DNA of 64,000 bases from Archilochus colubris (Eukaryota > Chordata > Aves > Apodiformes > Trochilidae). Below the pieces are notes generated by a model, which searched no databases, was not told where the DNA came from, and saw only the letters and a program-made list of their open reading frames with translations. Within the stretch, counting starts at the first letter, position 1. Each line of letters starts with the position of its first letter. The stretch lies in assembly GCA_023079485.1 (NCBI GenBank), contig CM041090.1, forward strand, positions 31,832,874 to 31,896,873, given 5' to 3'. This document shows positions 36,828-49,602 of the stretch, piece after piece. A program made the translations under genes and the position numbers.

Positions 36828-39800
36828 CTTAGTGGATGAGGGAAAGGCTGTTGATGTAGTCTACTTAGACTTCAGTAAAGCCTTCGGCACTGTCCCCCAT
36901 AACATCCTAATAGAAAATCTGGCTGCCCATGGTTTGGGTGGGCATATACACTGCTGGGTTAAACACTGGCTGGGTGGCCAGCCCTAAAGAGTTGTGGTCA
37001 CTGGAATTAAATCCAGTTGGAAGCCAGTCATGCATGGTGTTTCCCAGGGATCAATGCTGGAGCCTCTCCTATTTAAAATCTTTACAAAGGATCTTGATGA
37101 GGGGATTGAATGCACCCTCACTAAATCTGTAGATGTCACCAAGTTAGGAGGGAGTGTCAAAATACTGGATGGTAGAAAGCCTTTACAGAGGTACCTGGAC
37201 AGACTGCATCATTGGGCTATGACCAACTGTGTGAATTTCAATAAGGCCAAGTGTTGGGTCCTGCACTATGGTGACAACCCCAGGAAACGCTACAGGCTTG
37301 GAGAAGAGTGGCTGGACAGCTGCCTGGAAGAGAAAAACCTCAGTGTATTGATTGACAGTCAGCTGAATATGAGCAAGCAATGTGCCCAGGTGGACAAGAA
37401 GGCCAATAGCACTCTGGGTTGTGTCAGAAATGGTGTGACCAGCAGGACGAGGGAAGTGATCCTGCCCCTGTTCTTGGCACTGGTGAGGCCCTACCTTGGG
37501 TACTGTGTTCAGTACTAGAAGGACATTGAGGTGTTGGAGCAAGCCCAAAGAAGGACAACAAAACTATTGAAGGGTTTGGAAAATATCCCTTATGAGGAGC
37601 AACTGAGGGTGTTGGGGCTGTACAGTCTGGGGAAAGGGAGGCTGTGGGGAGGCTTTATTACTCTTTACAAATACCTGAAAGGAGGTTGTAGAGAGAGTGA
37701 GGTTGGTCTCTTCTCACTGGTGACAAATGAAAGGACAAGGGGAAATGGCTTCACGTGGCATCAGGGGAGAGTTATTTTAGATATCAGGAGAAACTTCTTT
37801 ACAGAAAGGGTTGTTAAGCACTGGAACAGGGTCCCCAGGGATGTGGTTGAGTCTGTATGTGTTTAAAAATCACCTGGATGTGGTGCCTGGGGACATAGTT
37901 TAGTGTTGGGTCATAGAGAATAAGATTAGGATAAAGCTGGACTCAATGATCTAGAAGGTTTTTTCCATCCTGAGCAATTCTATGATTCTATGAAAATGCC
38001 AGAGCCAGTCAGAGAAAATGCATCTTCTGATGTCCTTTTTCAGCTTGGTAAGGGTCTAAATTTATAGACTGAAATTCTGGCTCTATTGATCTCTGTGTGA
38101 TTTTTGCAATTTGATTTGACTGTTTCCAGAGTTTCATCTAACAGGCATATTCCTCTGGGTAGAGAAATCACTTTAACTTCCAGTTTGATATAAGTATTTA
38201 TCAGGCAGAAGATGACATCACTCTTCTCTCTCCTAAATAAAGGGGACAGCAAGGATTTGCCTGCAATCCTGTACTTCAGACATCCCTAGAAAGGACTGTC
38301 AGGATCATCTCCTCTTTAGGCTGCAGAGAGGTCAGTCTAGCAGCCTTGCTGTAAATACTGAACCAAATGAACCCTCAGAAAAAAATATTTCATTCAGTCA
38401 GGTCATTCTTTCAGAAAAAAAAGTTGTATTTTTCTCTTTAGAGCAACAATAAGCATGTATTAAATGAGCTAGACAAGTTTTATAGGGAGAATCAATGCAT
38501 TTTATTATATCAGTTGGTACAGTCTGATAGACAAACAGAAAAGGTATGACATTCCTGAAATTTTGTTTGGAAGAAGAAAAGGTTTAAACAAAAAGGTTAA
38601 GTTTATTTTGTTTTCTTTCCCCAGCTGTACCACTTGGCCCAGTAGAAATTCTCTTGCCCTTCAAATGCCTATTTATAGCCTTTTATTTTCAAAGCTAGAA
38701 TATCTCTATGAAAATATATGGTAGGATGCTGTATATCCTTCCATAGGTGGCTACCACTGTATATGGTTGTCTTCAGCTGACACTCTTTTCTTTCCTGATT
38801 TTTCATGTCAAAGTTATCCAAAGGTGCATTTTGGAACTTATAGCTTCTGGTGTTATAGCATGTGAACAAAAGGTCTTATCCCTAACGTTTCACAAGAAAA
38901 TGTTTGAAGTGACATAGTGAGTCATTATGGAATAATGTGTAGGTAGGAACTAGCTTTCTGGCTCCTGTCAGGTAGAATTTGGATTATAGCTTTCTACCTG
39001 TGAATTTATATACTTTCAAATAAATGTCTAACTTTACTCTGATTCCCATTGATCTTTTTAGACCTCCAAATTGTTTTGTGACAATGAGCTCTGTATGGAA
39101 CTTACTTTGTTTTCAAATCACTTCTTTTGATCAGTTTTGAATTTATTGCCTGCCTGTGTCATTTGAGTCTTTCATTCTTGCATTATGAAGGTAGAAACTG
39201 GAGCACATGACAATCATTCGGCTACTCATGATTTTATATATATTTCTTCTAAAATTAGTTAATTGTTTTTGCTGTCTGTTCCTAAAGTTTTTTAACTAAT
39301 TTTAATTCCTCTTGCTTAAAAACTTTCTTTTACTTCTTACTGCTGGCAAAGTGAAGATCAGGAATTTTTCCTACACCAGAGTTACACAGTCACAAAAATT
39401 AAATTTTGTCTATCAATTTTTTTGATGGCAGTGATGTTCAGCTAAGCTTCCTACTAGGTTTCCATGAAGGTTTTTTGTTCTGTTGCTGCCTTTTCCCTCC
39501 CAATCAATTTGGACTTCCTGCCACTAAGTGCACTTAATCCGGCTCTGCTAATTGTCCTTGAAATCTATCATCTCTTTATTTTCCTGAATAAGTTTGTGCT
39601 GTCTTTAAAGTTTTTTTGCCTTCATTCTTCATCTGCTTTCCCTAAATTATTGCTAAGGCATGACTCACTAGTCACTGTGTTACCCTGTATTAACCTTTAA
39701 CTTTTATTAAACTTTTTGACTTACAACTTCCTTTTCTTAACTTGTTTCAAATGCCAACAAAACTTCTCTCATACACCTTTCTGATTTCTTGATTCAGCTG

Positions 39801-41390
39801 ATAGGAGCCCATTTTCTCTACAGAGCTCCTCGGAACGTAGCCAATGTATCACATGCAGTCTTCTGGAATGACTTGTAGAACAGTAACATCAAGAAATCTT
39901 TGAGAAGGAGGTGTTGAGGAATTACACACTGGTGCCTCTCTGTCTGGAAGGACCATGGAACATAGCCTTTCTGAATACATTTCCACATGTGTAATTTCTT
40001 CTGGTGTGGAATAATTCTTTGGTCTCTCTTCAATGCCACACTTGAATTTCTTGTCTTTTCTAACACCAATCTTGTTTATTCTGTGTGCAGATATGAAGAT
40101 ACATCTTTAACATTCTTAGCTCTCTAATTTTAAGTTGAAGCTTATGCTAGATTCTTTTCAGCTGCTTAGTTACAGCTCCTTAACCCTCAATGGAGTTTGT
40201 TTTATAGTCCTAATCTAAAAGCATGACCTTTTATTCTTAGGCCAAGATGTATAATTTTATCATTGAATATATTATGTCCTTTTAAAAAATAAGAAGTGAA
40301 ATCTATTTGCTTGTTCTGATCTCATAATTATTTACTGCACTGTGAATGTCTGTGTTTTTCATGGACTAAGCATAATTTAAAAACTGTTCCTTGCAATCAT
40401 CAAAGAAAATGTTTGATACTGTCAGGCCTGATTTCTGTGATCCTTGCAAGGTGATTTGACTTGAAACAACCAGTAAGAGAGCTGTTCATCAGTTCTGTAT
40501 TCACTAAAAACAGGTTATATGGCTATTATATGGCTCCGTACATTTTTAAAGGAAAACATGTCATATTAAATCAAGTATCTTTAAGAATCTGTTACAGATC
40601 TTTTAAACTCATCAGTCCTTCAGGAAATGTTGGCCAGTGTGTGAAGCTGACATTGTCAATAGGGATAGAAACAGAAGAGTACTTCTTATCATGATGATGT
40701 TTCATAGAGCTTACTTTGAAAAAAATCCAGTTTAATTCCCTCCTTCCAATCTTCTGTGGTTATGCTAGATTTAGACTGACAAATGGGTTGCAATTATTTA
40801 GCAGCCTAAATTATCACTCAGGCTCTGTGAGGACTATGCAGCCACTTCTTTCGAGTGTCTCCTTTGGTCCTGGTGTCTCTGTTCAGATTTGAGACCTGAC
40901 TGAAGCTGTTGCTTTCTTCTGGAATGAGCAGCTGCATCTTGCTCCCATAAAAATTGTGACTGGACAGAAGCAGGAAGGAGAGTGAAATCCCAGTCTCACA
41001 TGACATAAAATCAGGATTACTGAGATTTTTATAAAGCATAGAAGCATGGGAAGTAGCTTGAGATTAACATGAAGCAATAGACAACATAAATGCTTCTACT
41101 TATTTTTTGTGGCTAATTCAGAAGGAAAAGCAGGTTGAGTGAGGAAATGAAAAAAAAAATTATAGTAGAAATGTGTTATCAGATAAACAGCCTGAAGACC
41201 TGGCACCACTACAGAAAAATACACTGAAATTCCTGTTCAGAATTCTTGAGAAAGTTATGCCAACTTGAAATAAGAAGTATTTAAAAAATATAAGCAAGGT
41301 AAAAAAAGGCCTGTCCATAAAACAAAGAGGTCCTTTTCCAGAGGAAGCAAGGGAATGGATGAATGTTTAGTTTAGTTTTGTTTCATTTTA

Positions 41391-41427
41391 AAGAAAAAAA
41401 AAAAAAGAAAAAGAAAATAAAGAAAAG
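41391..41427. repeat. A-rich simple tract
   Basis: A run of A broken by single G or T (AAAGAAAAAG pattern). It is a simple sequence with no associated element seen. Confidence 0.85.
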
Positions 41428-42550
41428 ATGTGGTAAGATTTTTTATAATATTTTTTTAAAAGCAGCTATACAGAAAGATTACAAGTAATTTCTAATTAAT
41501 AACTTATAAAGTTTTAAACAAGCTGTTGTTCTGAAGAAATTCTCATCTTTATAATAAGTAGTTTAGTTAAATAAATGATCAAATATAAGGCTGTGAAATT
41601 CTCAACATTTATCAATGTTTCAAGTCAATGCCAGCTAAACTATTAATAATCAAAGTCATAGGAACAATGTATTTTTAACCAAAGAGAATTCTTAAGATTC
41701 TTTATCATCAGAAATTAAAGCATCTAATTCTTGGTGAAATTATGCAAATTATGTTGTTGAGAAAGGTTATTAGCAGTGCCAAGTTTTCTCCCATGGTTCC
41801 AGAATGGAAAAGCTACATCATCCTTTTCCATTAATAAATTAAAGACTCAGATAAATGCGGCCCTCCACAGCATCTGTCCTGCTCTTTGTTTCCTATGTAA
41901 ATTTTCTCCATGTCCACAACAAGAGCTGTAAAAAGACAGCCTGAAGGCATTTCAGGACTGAGCACCTCAAGTGCAGGGACTGTGCTGATAAAATGGGCAG
42001 GAACCTTCTGGCATCAGTGGCTTGGGATAGTCTGCTTCCATGGAAGAAACAAGCTTGTGGGGTATGCTGCAAGATTACCAGACAGCTAGGCAGACAAGTT
42101 CACATACGATGACATCCCAGGGAAGCCACCACCTTCTGTGAACACTCCCCAGGCTACTCCCCTCTTACCTCCAACCAGAATCTGTCATTTGCATCTCATC
42201 CAATTTTGGTCTACAGCTGAAAGAGTAAGGAAGAGTGGTGACTCCAAGCACACGCAAGCACTTGTCTGCCTATGTTTGCTTTGTTGCCTAACACATCAGA
42301 AAGCACAATGCCACACAGTGAGTGTTTGCAAGATAGGTATCAAAACATTACTGCTTTGCCTCACATTTCATGTCTTACTGGTGTTCCACAGTGGCCATAA
42401 TGTATTATAAAGTATTATTAAAATTTCCTACTTAGAGTATTTGTTATAAATCTCAAATCATATTTTTCACAAAGAAATAAAAATGACAGATAATTTCATG
42501 CCAGAAGTGCATGAAAAGCTGTAACTCCTTTACCACTTTTTTTCCCAGAG

Positions 42551-42597
42551 TTCTTTTGTTCTTTTTTTTTCTTTTCTTTTCTTTCTTTTTTCCTTTG
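42551..42597. repeat. T-rich pyrimidine tract (TTTTC-type)
   Basis: T runs broken at four-to-five base spacing by C. It has no splice or gene context. Confidence 0.8.
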
Positions 42598-43566
42598 AAA
42601 TCTTGAGAGTGAAAGTGTTAAAATAAAACAGTAATATGGATGTCATGTTTCAAAGTCTGCTAGGTGAAAACAAGTGGAAATGCATTGCTGACTGAACAGT
42701 ATTTATTTGAAGTACTGTAGACCCAAAGTGAACATGCAACACCCCATTGCACCATCTGTATAAAAATACAGAAAATATAAAAGGAAAAAGAGCTGTGCAT
42801 ATGTCTGCTAGATAGGGTATTTTTGGAAGTATAGAAGACAACTGGAAAAGATTTGAATGGTGTACCTATCATCTGTGAAAGTAACAGATGACAATGGAAA
42901 GCAAGATAATCAAAAGGCAGATTTATTTCTGACAGTAGTAAGTTCTGCTGCATTTTTACTGGAGTTAATATCCAGTAAATCCAGATACAGTAATTTAACT
43001 GTAAAAGTGCATTACAGAGATTTTCAGTGCTGTAGTTGGCATAGAAATGTAAGGTATTTTTAACTTTGAGCTATAAAAAGAAAGGGTAAATATAGCAAGT
43101 CTGTGACTGAATTAAGTCTGAACTGTACCATTCTCAGAGTTCAGAGAGGCTGAGTTCTGGGCTGTGGCTGGGAAAAACAGTACCTACTGCTAAAAGACTC
43201 AGGACAAACCTCTGACAAGAAAGTTAATTTTGCCACATTTTGGAATCATTCCTTGTAGATCAAAGTTTTGAGGGCTTTACAGTGTACTGACATTATAGAT
43301 ATAACTGAGAATTCAAGATGCTGAAAGAAACAAGGCTCGATGAGGATAAGCATTATCAATCAAGGGCTGCGTTTAATTAGACTTAACATAAAGAAAGTAA
43401 TGTCTAAATATATGGTATTTTGTGAATTATCTGGGAGAGTCTGCAAGCAACAAATTATATATGTGCTTGACAAACAGGATGCTAACAGTACCACAAGTTC
43501 AGCTCTGAGGGTGATGCTGCAGCAGACAACTAGGAAGGAAGAAAGACATTGTTATTTTAAGACTGA

Positions 43567-43983
43567 GTTCAGTTCATAAGCCTTGGGCGTCCAGAAACTT
43601 TGGGCAAATTAAGTAAAGCCCAAACAAGCAGAGGCAGAAGTAAAAACAAACAGCCACATACGTGGGTGCTTAAGACAAAAGAAAATAGTAAAACGAGTAG
43701 TTGTGCCAGTCACCAAGAAGTGTCCTGTATTGTACTTGAAATATGGTTAGGGAAGATCTGTTACATGGCAAGAAAGGGACAAAGATTTGAAACAATTGAG
43801 AAAGTGTCTGGTGATGACTGTTACCCATCAGAGAAGCTCAGAAAGGACACAAGAGAAATGCCACTACTACCCAACTATCCTGCCATTGGTGTGTCTGGGA
43901 AAAATCCTACTGTGCCAGTGCAGAGGTCCAAAGACCTGGGTGGTTTAATACCCAAAAGGTGGATGGGGGAAATAGCTGAGTAA
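43567..43983 (+). other. Uncertain open reading frame, about 139 codons
   Basis: The frame is open between a TGA at 43564 and a stop at 43981. It has no clear ATG near its start; the first ATG in this frame comes late. The C-terminal half is mixed and protein-like, with KLRKDTREMPLLPNYPAIG and PVQRSKDLGGLIPK. There is no strong acceptor before it and no donor after, and I recognise no family. It could be a decayed transposon or retrocopy fragment, or chance in an A-rich stretch with few stops. Confidence 0.15.
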
Positions 43984-45118
43984 CTGAACAGTTACTGGAG
44001 AAAAAAGGACTTGATTTAATTTTTTTTTGTTACAGATGGCCCAGCTGAAATTACACAAGTGCAAAGGAATAATTTCTTCAAGGTGAGAAACAGGTAGCAC
44101 ACATGGGGTTACTAGGTTCATAGATTCAGATGTCCTTATAAGACCTATAAAAAAAGTGTTACAGATATTTTTTTTGCACATCCAACACCTTTCTGGGAAA
44201 ATGCTGTTGTATTTGATACTCAAGAAATCTCCCTAGAAAATACATTTATTCCATCACTAGACATCATTCCTGGATATGGAAGAAAAACAAGGAGTTAAAA
44301 TAGAATATAAGCCACTTTAGGAAGAACCAGACTTAATGTTCTGAATCAAGAAGTTTAGTGATTTGCAGAATTTTTCCTTAAAAAAACCAAAGCAAACTAG
44401 AAGCTCATAATTTCCTAGTTTCTTCTTCCTCTTCTTCCTTTTTTTCTGAGGGGGACATACACATGCTTTGGAGAGGTTCATTAGCTATATTGAGTATGAT
44501 ATAACAAAGAGGTATTAGTGTCACAATTCACTGTCAACCTATCTGCTCTGGTAAAAAAAAAAAAAACAACAACCTGGAAACATGTAATTCTTTTCACAAT
44601 TCTAAATTAATTTAGTTGCTAATAGAAGGATCTTGGAGTGACACTAGCACAAAATTACTCATTGAAAAAGGGCTACTCTTTTCAAACAATTTTAAGAAAC
44701 TGAGTAGTTAAATACACAGTAGCCTGTATATTGAGGTATTATGACAATATGCACAAGCCCCAGTTGCCCCCTGGTGCCTCAAGAAATTTTACCCCATGCT
44801 CCCACCAACCTAAAATAATACATTCACCTATAAGCATCATGCATACCTTTACCTTGATGACCTGATTGCTCACAATGTTCTTAAAGTTTTCCTGTCATAT
44901 ATATATATTACATGACACTCTAGAACTAATCGTATTTTACTTTTCTATCTGGTACTTCAGGAAAAAAACATCACGTTTTCAGTAACAGGCTACATCTTAA
45001 AACTTTTTAACAAAAGCCAAAACAAGGCATAAACACTTCAGAATAGGAAGAACAAAACCACTCCTAAGCAGCACAGATCAAGTACTTTGGCTTTATAGTT
45101 GGAAAGCACTAAATATAT

Positions 45119-45139
45119 GTTAGCATAATATATGCTAAC
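45119..45139. repeat. Perfect 21-bp palindrome
   Basis: GTTAGCATA and TATGCTAAC are 9-bp perfect arms around ATA. The flanks are AT-rich. No element with these as terminal repeats was found. Confidence 0.85.
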
Positions 45140-45894
45140 TCAGATTATACAAATAAAGGAATTAATTGATCATTCTATGAAGAAATTCCTTCAGCTTTTT
45201 AAAGGATGTTATTGAAACACATCCAGTTTTTGAAAGGACCTTGAAGCATCACACAAAACTTATTTGTATTTTACAGCTGAGAAACTGAGAAAAGATGTGC
45301 CTTTATATGAAGTGACACAATAAATCAGCAGAGGCAACTGTAAGAAAAGCCAGCATTAGTCCGTCCCTTGCTTTGACCATTTCAGGAAAGCTTTTATCTG
45401 CCTCAGAAGGTTCCATATTTCCCAAATTTAATAACAGTAATAACAGGTATATCTCATGCATAGAAGTAAACTCTATAAATCTTTGTCCTATTTTACCTAA
45501 ACTTTGCAGTAATGCTTAACTGGAAAGCAGTTGGTAAACAAAACAAGAATCATCACTGTAACATCTGTGGTGCTAACAATTGTTCTTCAATAGAAAGGAA
45601 GGGCTTAAATTACTTTAGTCAAATGTTCCTGACATATTGCAGCAGTACACATACATCTTTGTGTAATTCCATTATAGCTTAGGCAACACATGCTAATATT
45701 TATTATAGCTCTTAGATTTTAAAGTTGTAAGAAATTCAAGAATCAAGGTATAGATATGTAGTACCAAAATAACTGAGTTACCAGAAGAGCTACCTGTGAT
45801 TTTACCTCTGATGATAGAAGTCCAATATGAGTGGAAAATACTTTATCCCTAGTTGTCATGATATTAAGATGATTATTATGTTATTAAATAGTGA

Positions 45895-45900
45895 CTCACC
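45895..45900. repeat. Left target-site duplication of LTR copy 2
   Basis: CTCACC before the LTR corresponds to CTCATC after it, with one mismatch, consistent with an aged 6-bp target duplication. Confidence 0.75.
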
Positions 45901-46225
45901 TGTAGTGAAATGAGGCAACCAGGTGCCACTAATTACCAGGTAGTGGGCATGAGCTTGTGTTAAGCCCACCTGTGCCTGATTAGGGTGGGCCCCCACTGCA
46001 CATGAGCAGGATTAGGGGGCCAATAAAAGGTGAGGCTCAAACTCACAAGCTCAGCTCACTCTTGAGCAAGCCAGGAGAGAGGTTAGTTGCTTCTGGAGCA
46101 ATAGCATGGATCCAGACTAGTCAACCCTGAGGGTTATAGACTCAGGACACTATTTGTGAGTTTCTGCTGGAACACCTGGTTGGACCTTGGAGCGTCATAC
46201 CCTAAGAGAGGTTTGTCTTGCAACA
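45901..46225 (+). mobile_element. Solo LTR, copy 2
   Basis: A 325-bp element of the same family as 36498-36821. It starts TGTAGTGAAATGAGGCAACC and ends in CTTGCAACA. The 'ccaataaaagg' motif sits at the same relative place (about 46019-46029). Substitutions and small indels are scattered along the length, most in the middle after the TATA-like motif. It is flanked by CTCACC/CTCATC and no internal retroviral genes are seen. One end base has changed (CAACA where copy 1 has CTACA), so the terminal inverted repeat is imperfect. It lies in the same orientation as copy 1, 9.1 kb away; each has its own target duplication, so they are independent insertions. Confidence 0.92.
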
Positions 46226-46231
46226 CTCATC
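46226..46231. repeat. Right target-site duplication of LTR copy 2
   Basis: CTCATC differs by one base from the left copy at 45895-45900. Confidence 0.75.
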
Positions 46232-47509
46232 CAGATGGGTTCATTTGTTTCTTCTTTGCCAAAGAACTAGAGAGGTTATGCAATGAAAAAGTGAAAGCCT
46301 AAACTTTCTTCTCAGCACTCTTCTCTTTGTGACTAACATTTTCAAAAATTGGGGGGAGTATTTCCTTCAAGGAAGTAAGGCACACTTGAGATGTGAATGA
46401 ATATGAGAAAAGCAGGAAACCAACTGCAGCTGTCAATACACAATTTATAGAGCTGTAACACTGCTGTGGTAATACCAGACAGAGGCAGAAAAATGTGCAA
46501 AAAGGTTTCTGCAGGCCTGAGCTTGGAAATGAAGCAGTTACCTATGTTAGTACCCAGCATTTGTTCTGAAGGCATGGTATTTGAAGTACAAAGCCTCTTT
46601 CCTTCCCAGATTGCTTGCTGCAATGTTAGCTCCTACACTGCAACATGGGTGTGAGGAAGGGACAAAAGAGCTGCCAGTAGCTTGTGAGGGGAACAGTCTT
46701 ACTTATTTCTGCCCTCGCCTACTTCCAACATAAATAAACAGATAAATAATAATTTGCCAACAACTTCCCTCCTGCTGTAGGGGAATGTTTCATATTTTGT
46801 TGGAATAATTAACAGTCTTTTTGTTATTTTCTACCACCATATGTTTCTTTCCTGCTCTCTATTTGCAGCTTCTCAGTCCAGCTCACAGTTTTGCAGCATG
46901 GGGATTTGAACATCAGATTAGTTTGGGAAGGTGAATAGAGCAGGGGAAGGTGAGAAAGGGGGGCTTATGCATTTACACCTTGCCACTGGAAAGAGAACTC
47001 AGATCTTCATAAGGTCTACTGTAGCTACCAGTGAAATAAAAAGCCATTAATTTTTAACTGGGGACCTAGTGGCTCCACAGAAGAGCCAAACTAATTTTGT
47101 TTTAATTATTTATTGTGTTCCAATTCTCATTACTGTTTCTGGTTTAATTGTATTTTTAATTAACTGCATTGATTGTAATGGACTGTACACTTCCCTCATG
47201 TAACTTTGCTGACTGGTTTAGCATCCGTTTTGGTTTCCTACAAAATCAAAAAAAGCAGCAAGAGGAACCATCAAAATACTGAAAGTGGAGAAGATGGCCA
47301 TATCCAAGGCAAATGAAGGGTCTTTTCTGTATTTTTCTGCTTAATATGGGAACTCATGGAGACAGTTTTATCAATGTTTGGCTGCCAATTCATTACTCCA
47401 TTTAAATTCTGTATGATGAGCAAGTAACCCTGGCTTTATATGGTTAGCAATATGGTGCTTATTTCCTTCCTGTGATAGCCTGCTGTGTACTAGGCAATAT
47501 TTTATCTTC

Positions 47510-47900
47510 TACTGATGTCTGGGGATTGTCTCTGCTGGAGTGGCAGGACATGAGTGTCTGGCACAGCACTGCCTCCATCCTTGCTGTGTTTTCCCACTGG
47601 GATCCATCAGGGGAGGGCCTGGCAGCCAAGGGACAGGGTAGGGCTGGGCTATGGTCCTGTGTGTGTACCTGGTTTGATGAGGCCCATTGCCATGCAGGGC
47701 AGGGCCACAGAACATTGGCATCCACCCTTGATGGGGCAGGAACTGATGGCTCTTGGGGGCTGATGTGGGATCCTGGGCTGTGGCCAGGGTGGGGGTTGCC
47801 TCATGTGGTCAGGACCATTAAGGTCTGCTGGTGCCCTCCACCCCTGATGCTCACAGCAGCTGTTGCTGTTTTGTTGCATGGGGCTGGCTCACAGGCAGTC
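47510..47900. other. GC-rich, CpG-poor patch
   Basis: About 390 bases rich in G, TGG and CAGG words stand out from AT-rich flanks and have almost no CpG. Several long overlapping frames exist on both strands (up to 150 codons), as expected for GC-rich DNA with few stops. CpG depletion suggests a formerly methylated repeat or old insertion and not an active CpG island. The family is not recognised. Confidence 0.5.
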
Positions 47901-48936
47901 CAGGTTTTCTTGTTACAAGACTGATATCATTCAGGTCTCAGTCTCCAAAAATAGGATGTGTCTGGTCCTTTCTGTGAGCTTGCAGTACCGCCCAGCATAG
48001 CAAGTGGTGTGAAGGACTGGCTGGCTGCCGTAGAAACAAGTGGTTATGAACCAGTTTTTGAATCCTCAATAGCTGCTCATTTTAAACATGCTCACACAGC
48101 AGGGTTTTGTTACTACAGTTATCTAGAGAATAGATGTTCTTTGGGGGAAGTATCTCTTTATTGTCAAGTGAACAAGTGTTGCTGTACGAACAGGCACAGT
48201 ATTTATTCCTCATTCCCTCATTTAAAATGCTCTCTCTAACCAAGCAGAGAGCAGGAGGCAGAGAGTGCCATATCACTGATCATTCTTGCCTAACTAACAT
48301 CAAATATTAATACAAACAGCTCATAAGCTCGACAGATACAGATGTGCATTTGAATAATTTCAGTTTATCTTTGCAAGTAATGAATTCACTGTCAGAAATT
48401 GAGAGCTGCTGGCCAATAGTGGCATAACAGAAGGTTTTGGAGACTATAGCCTGTGACCCATCTATTCAGCAGTAGGTACTTCAATGCTTCTGTATCCATC
48501 TCCCTAGAGTTTTTTTCACCATTAAGCTCCCAAAAAGTTCTGGAATATCCTTTTGGTAGTGAAAAAGGAAACACATTTAGTCATAGATACAATGCTGCTT
48601 TCAAGGGTAGGAAACACAGTGAGGTGTTTAAGTAGCTTCTCTCCAGTCTAGGTAACAAATAATATTTCTACAATATACAACAAAACACTTGGCAGACTTC
48701 CACCAATGATGATTTTCAGAAATGGGAAAGCTTCTTATAAATTTGGTAAGTGCCTGTTATTGCCTGGGAGTCATCATTTTGGAAATTTCACAAGCATCCT
48801 CTCAAGAGTATTACGCAAGGGTATAAATGTGCTACTGTTGTTTCTGAATCAGAGAAATGAGTAGAATTGCATGTTTCATCTAGGACTGTAGACAGACAGC
48901 AAAGGTATCTTGAAGCAAATGCATCCAGTTGCTAAC

Positions 48937-49001
48937 ATCAAATAGTATTTGTCCCCCTGAGAACTTGGTAATATCAAATGGTATTTGTCCCCCGGAGAAC
49001 T
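48937..49001. repeat. Two-unit 36-bp tandem duplication
   Basis: ATCAAATAGTATTTGTCCCC is followed 36 bases later by the same stretch with one change (ATCAAATGGTATTTGTCCCC). Both are followed by C-CGAGAACT- or CTGAGAACT-type sequence. It is a small local duplication. Confidence 0.85.
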
Positions 49002-49602
49002 GACTCACAACTGAATATTATGAACTATCCTCTCAGTAAGATTTTCCAGTCAGTTTTGCATCTACCTTTTAATAATTTTCCTCATGTTTTCCTGGCTTGC
49101 TTATGAGAACATCATGGGAGACTTTCAAAGCCAAGATTTATGGCATCTGCTCCTTCTCTCTTATCCCCAAGATATGTTTTTCTGTCATCCTGGCACTGAA
49201 GAAGGTCAAATTTAAGCCCCTGTGCAGAGAGGGAGTAATTGAAACAAACATCTGAACTAGACTGTGAAAATGCAATTTTTTTAGAGCTTTATAAAAAGGG
49301 ATTTTATAAATATAAAACAACTTCCTAAATTGGGTCCTGATTCTTCTTATGAGATATGAGGTCAAAGCTAGCAGTTCTGAGACATGAGTCATTGTGTTGG
49401 GGCAGATAGGCTTCATTTCTGAGGCCCACATTTAGTAGAAAGACCTCCAAACTATCCTGTAAATCATAAAAGTTTCTGCTCTGGAAATTTGTAGGTCTTG
49501 AAGTTTCTGATGTGAGACTAAAACACATGGGGCACCAAGACATACAGAGAGAATAAAATATTTCTAGTGTTGCTTTGGCAGAGAAATGCAATATTGTTTT
49601 CC

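Larger units (their letters stand above)
35970..37993 (+). mobile_element. CR1: Long CR1 LINE copy, dead, split by a solo LTR
   Basis: The copy covers most of the ORF2 reverse transcriptase and the 3' end. In order it has a THFFALVSN-like segment (about 35985), PDSLQPSV (about 36160), the RT block NYRPLSVTSVPG (about 36320-36355), CGFMESRSCLTNLI (about 36430-36470) and VYLDFSKAFGTVPH (about 36858-36900). It continues with [13 protein letters not shown] (about 37035-37075), the position of the FADD box reading SVDV, the [10 protein letters not shown] and LYKYLKGG C-terminal blocks, and the ATTCTATG tail. The catalytic FADD is destroyed and SKAFD reads SKAFG. A short deletion with stop near 37515 and further frame breaks confirm a pseudogene. 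A 324-bp LTR interrupts it at 36498. The start is approximate. Confidence 0.93.
37994..45894. other. Non-coding DNA with A/T-rich tracts and one uncertain open frame
   Basis: No supported gene. It includes an A-rich tract (41391-41427), a TTTTC-type pyrimidine tract (42551-42597), a perfect 21-bp palindrome (45119-45139) and one open frame of about 139 codons (43567-43983), listed separately. Confidence 0.45.

Noticed and set aside
36994..37866. Two plus-strand open frames of 174 and 111 codons
   Set aside because: Both are fragments of CR1 ORF2 in a dead LINE and not host genes.
36498..46225. A 9.7-kb provirus with the two LTRs as its ends
   Set aside because: Each LTR has its own, different 6-bp target duplication, and no gag/pol/env-like sequence lies between them.
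47472..47924. 150-codon plus-strand open frame
   Set aside because: It lies in the GC-rich patch where frames are long in several phases on both strands, and I see no domain, conserved motif or splice context.
48937..49001. CRISPR-like or satellite array
   Set aside because: There are only two units with no spacers. It is a simple local duplication in a vertebrate genome.
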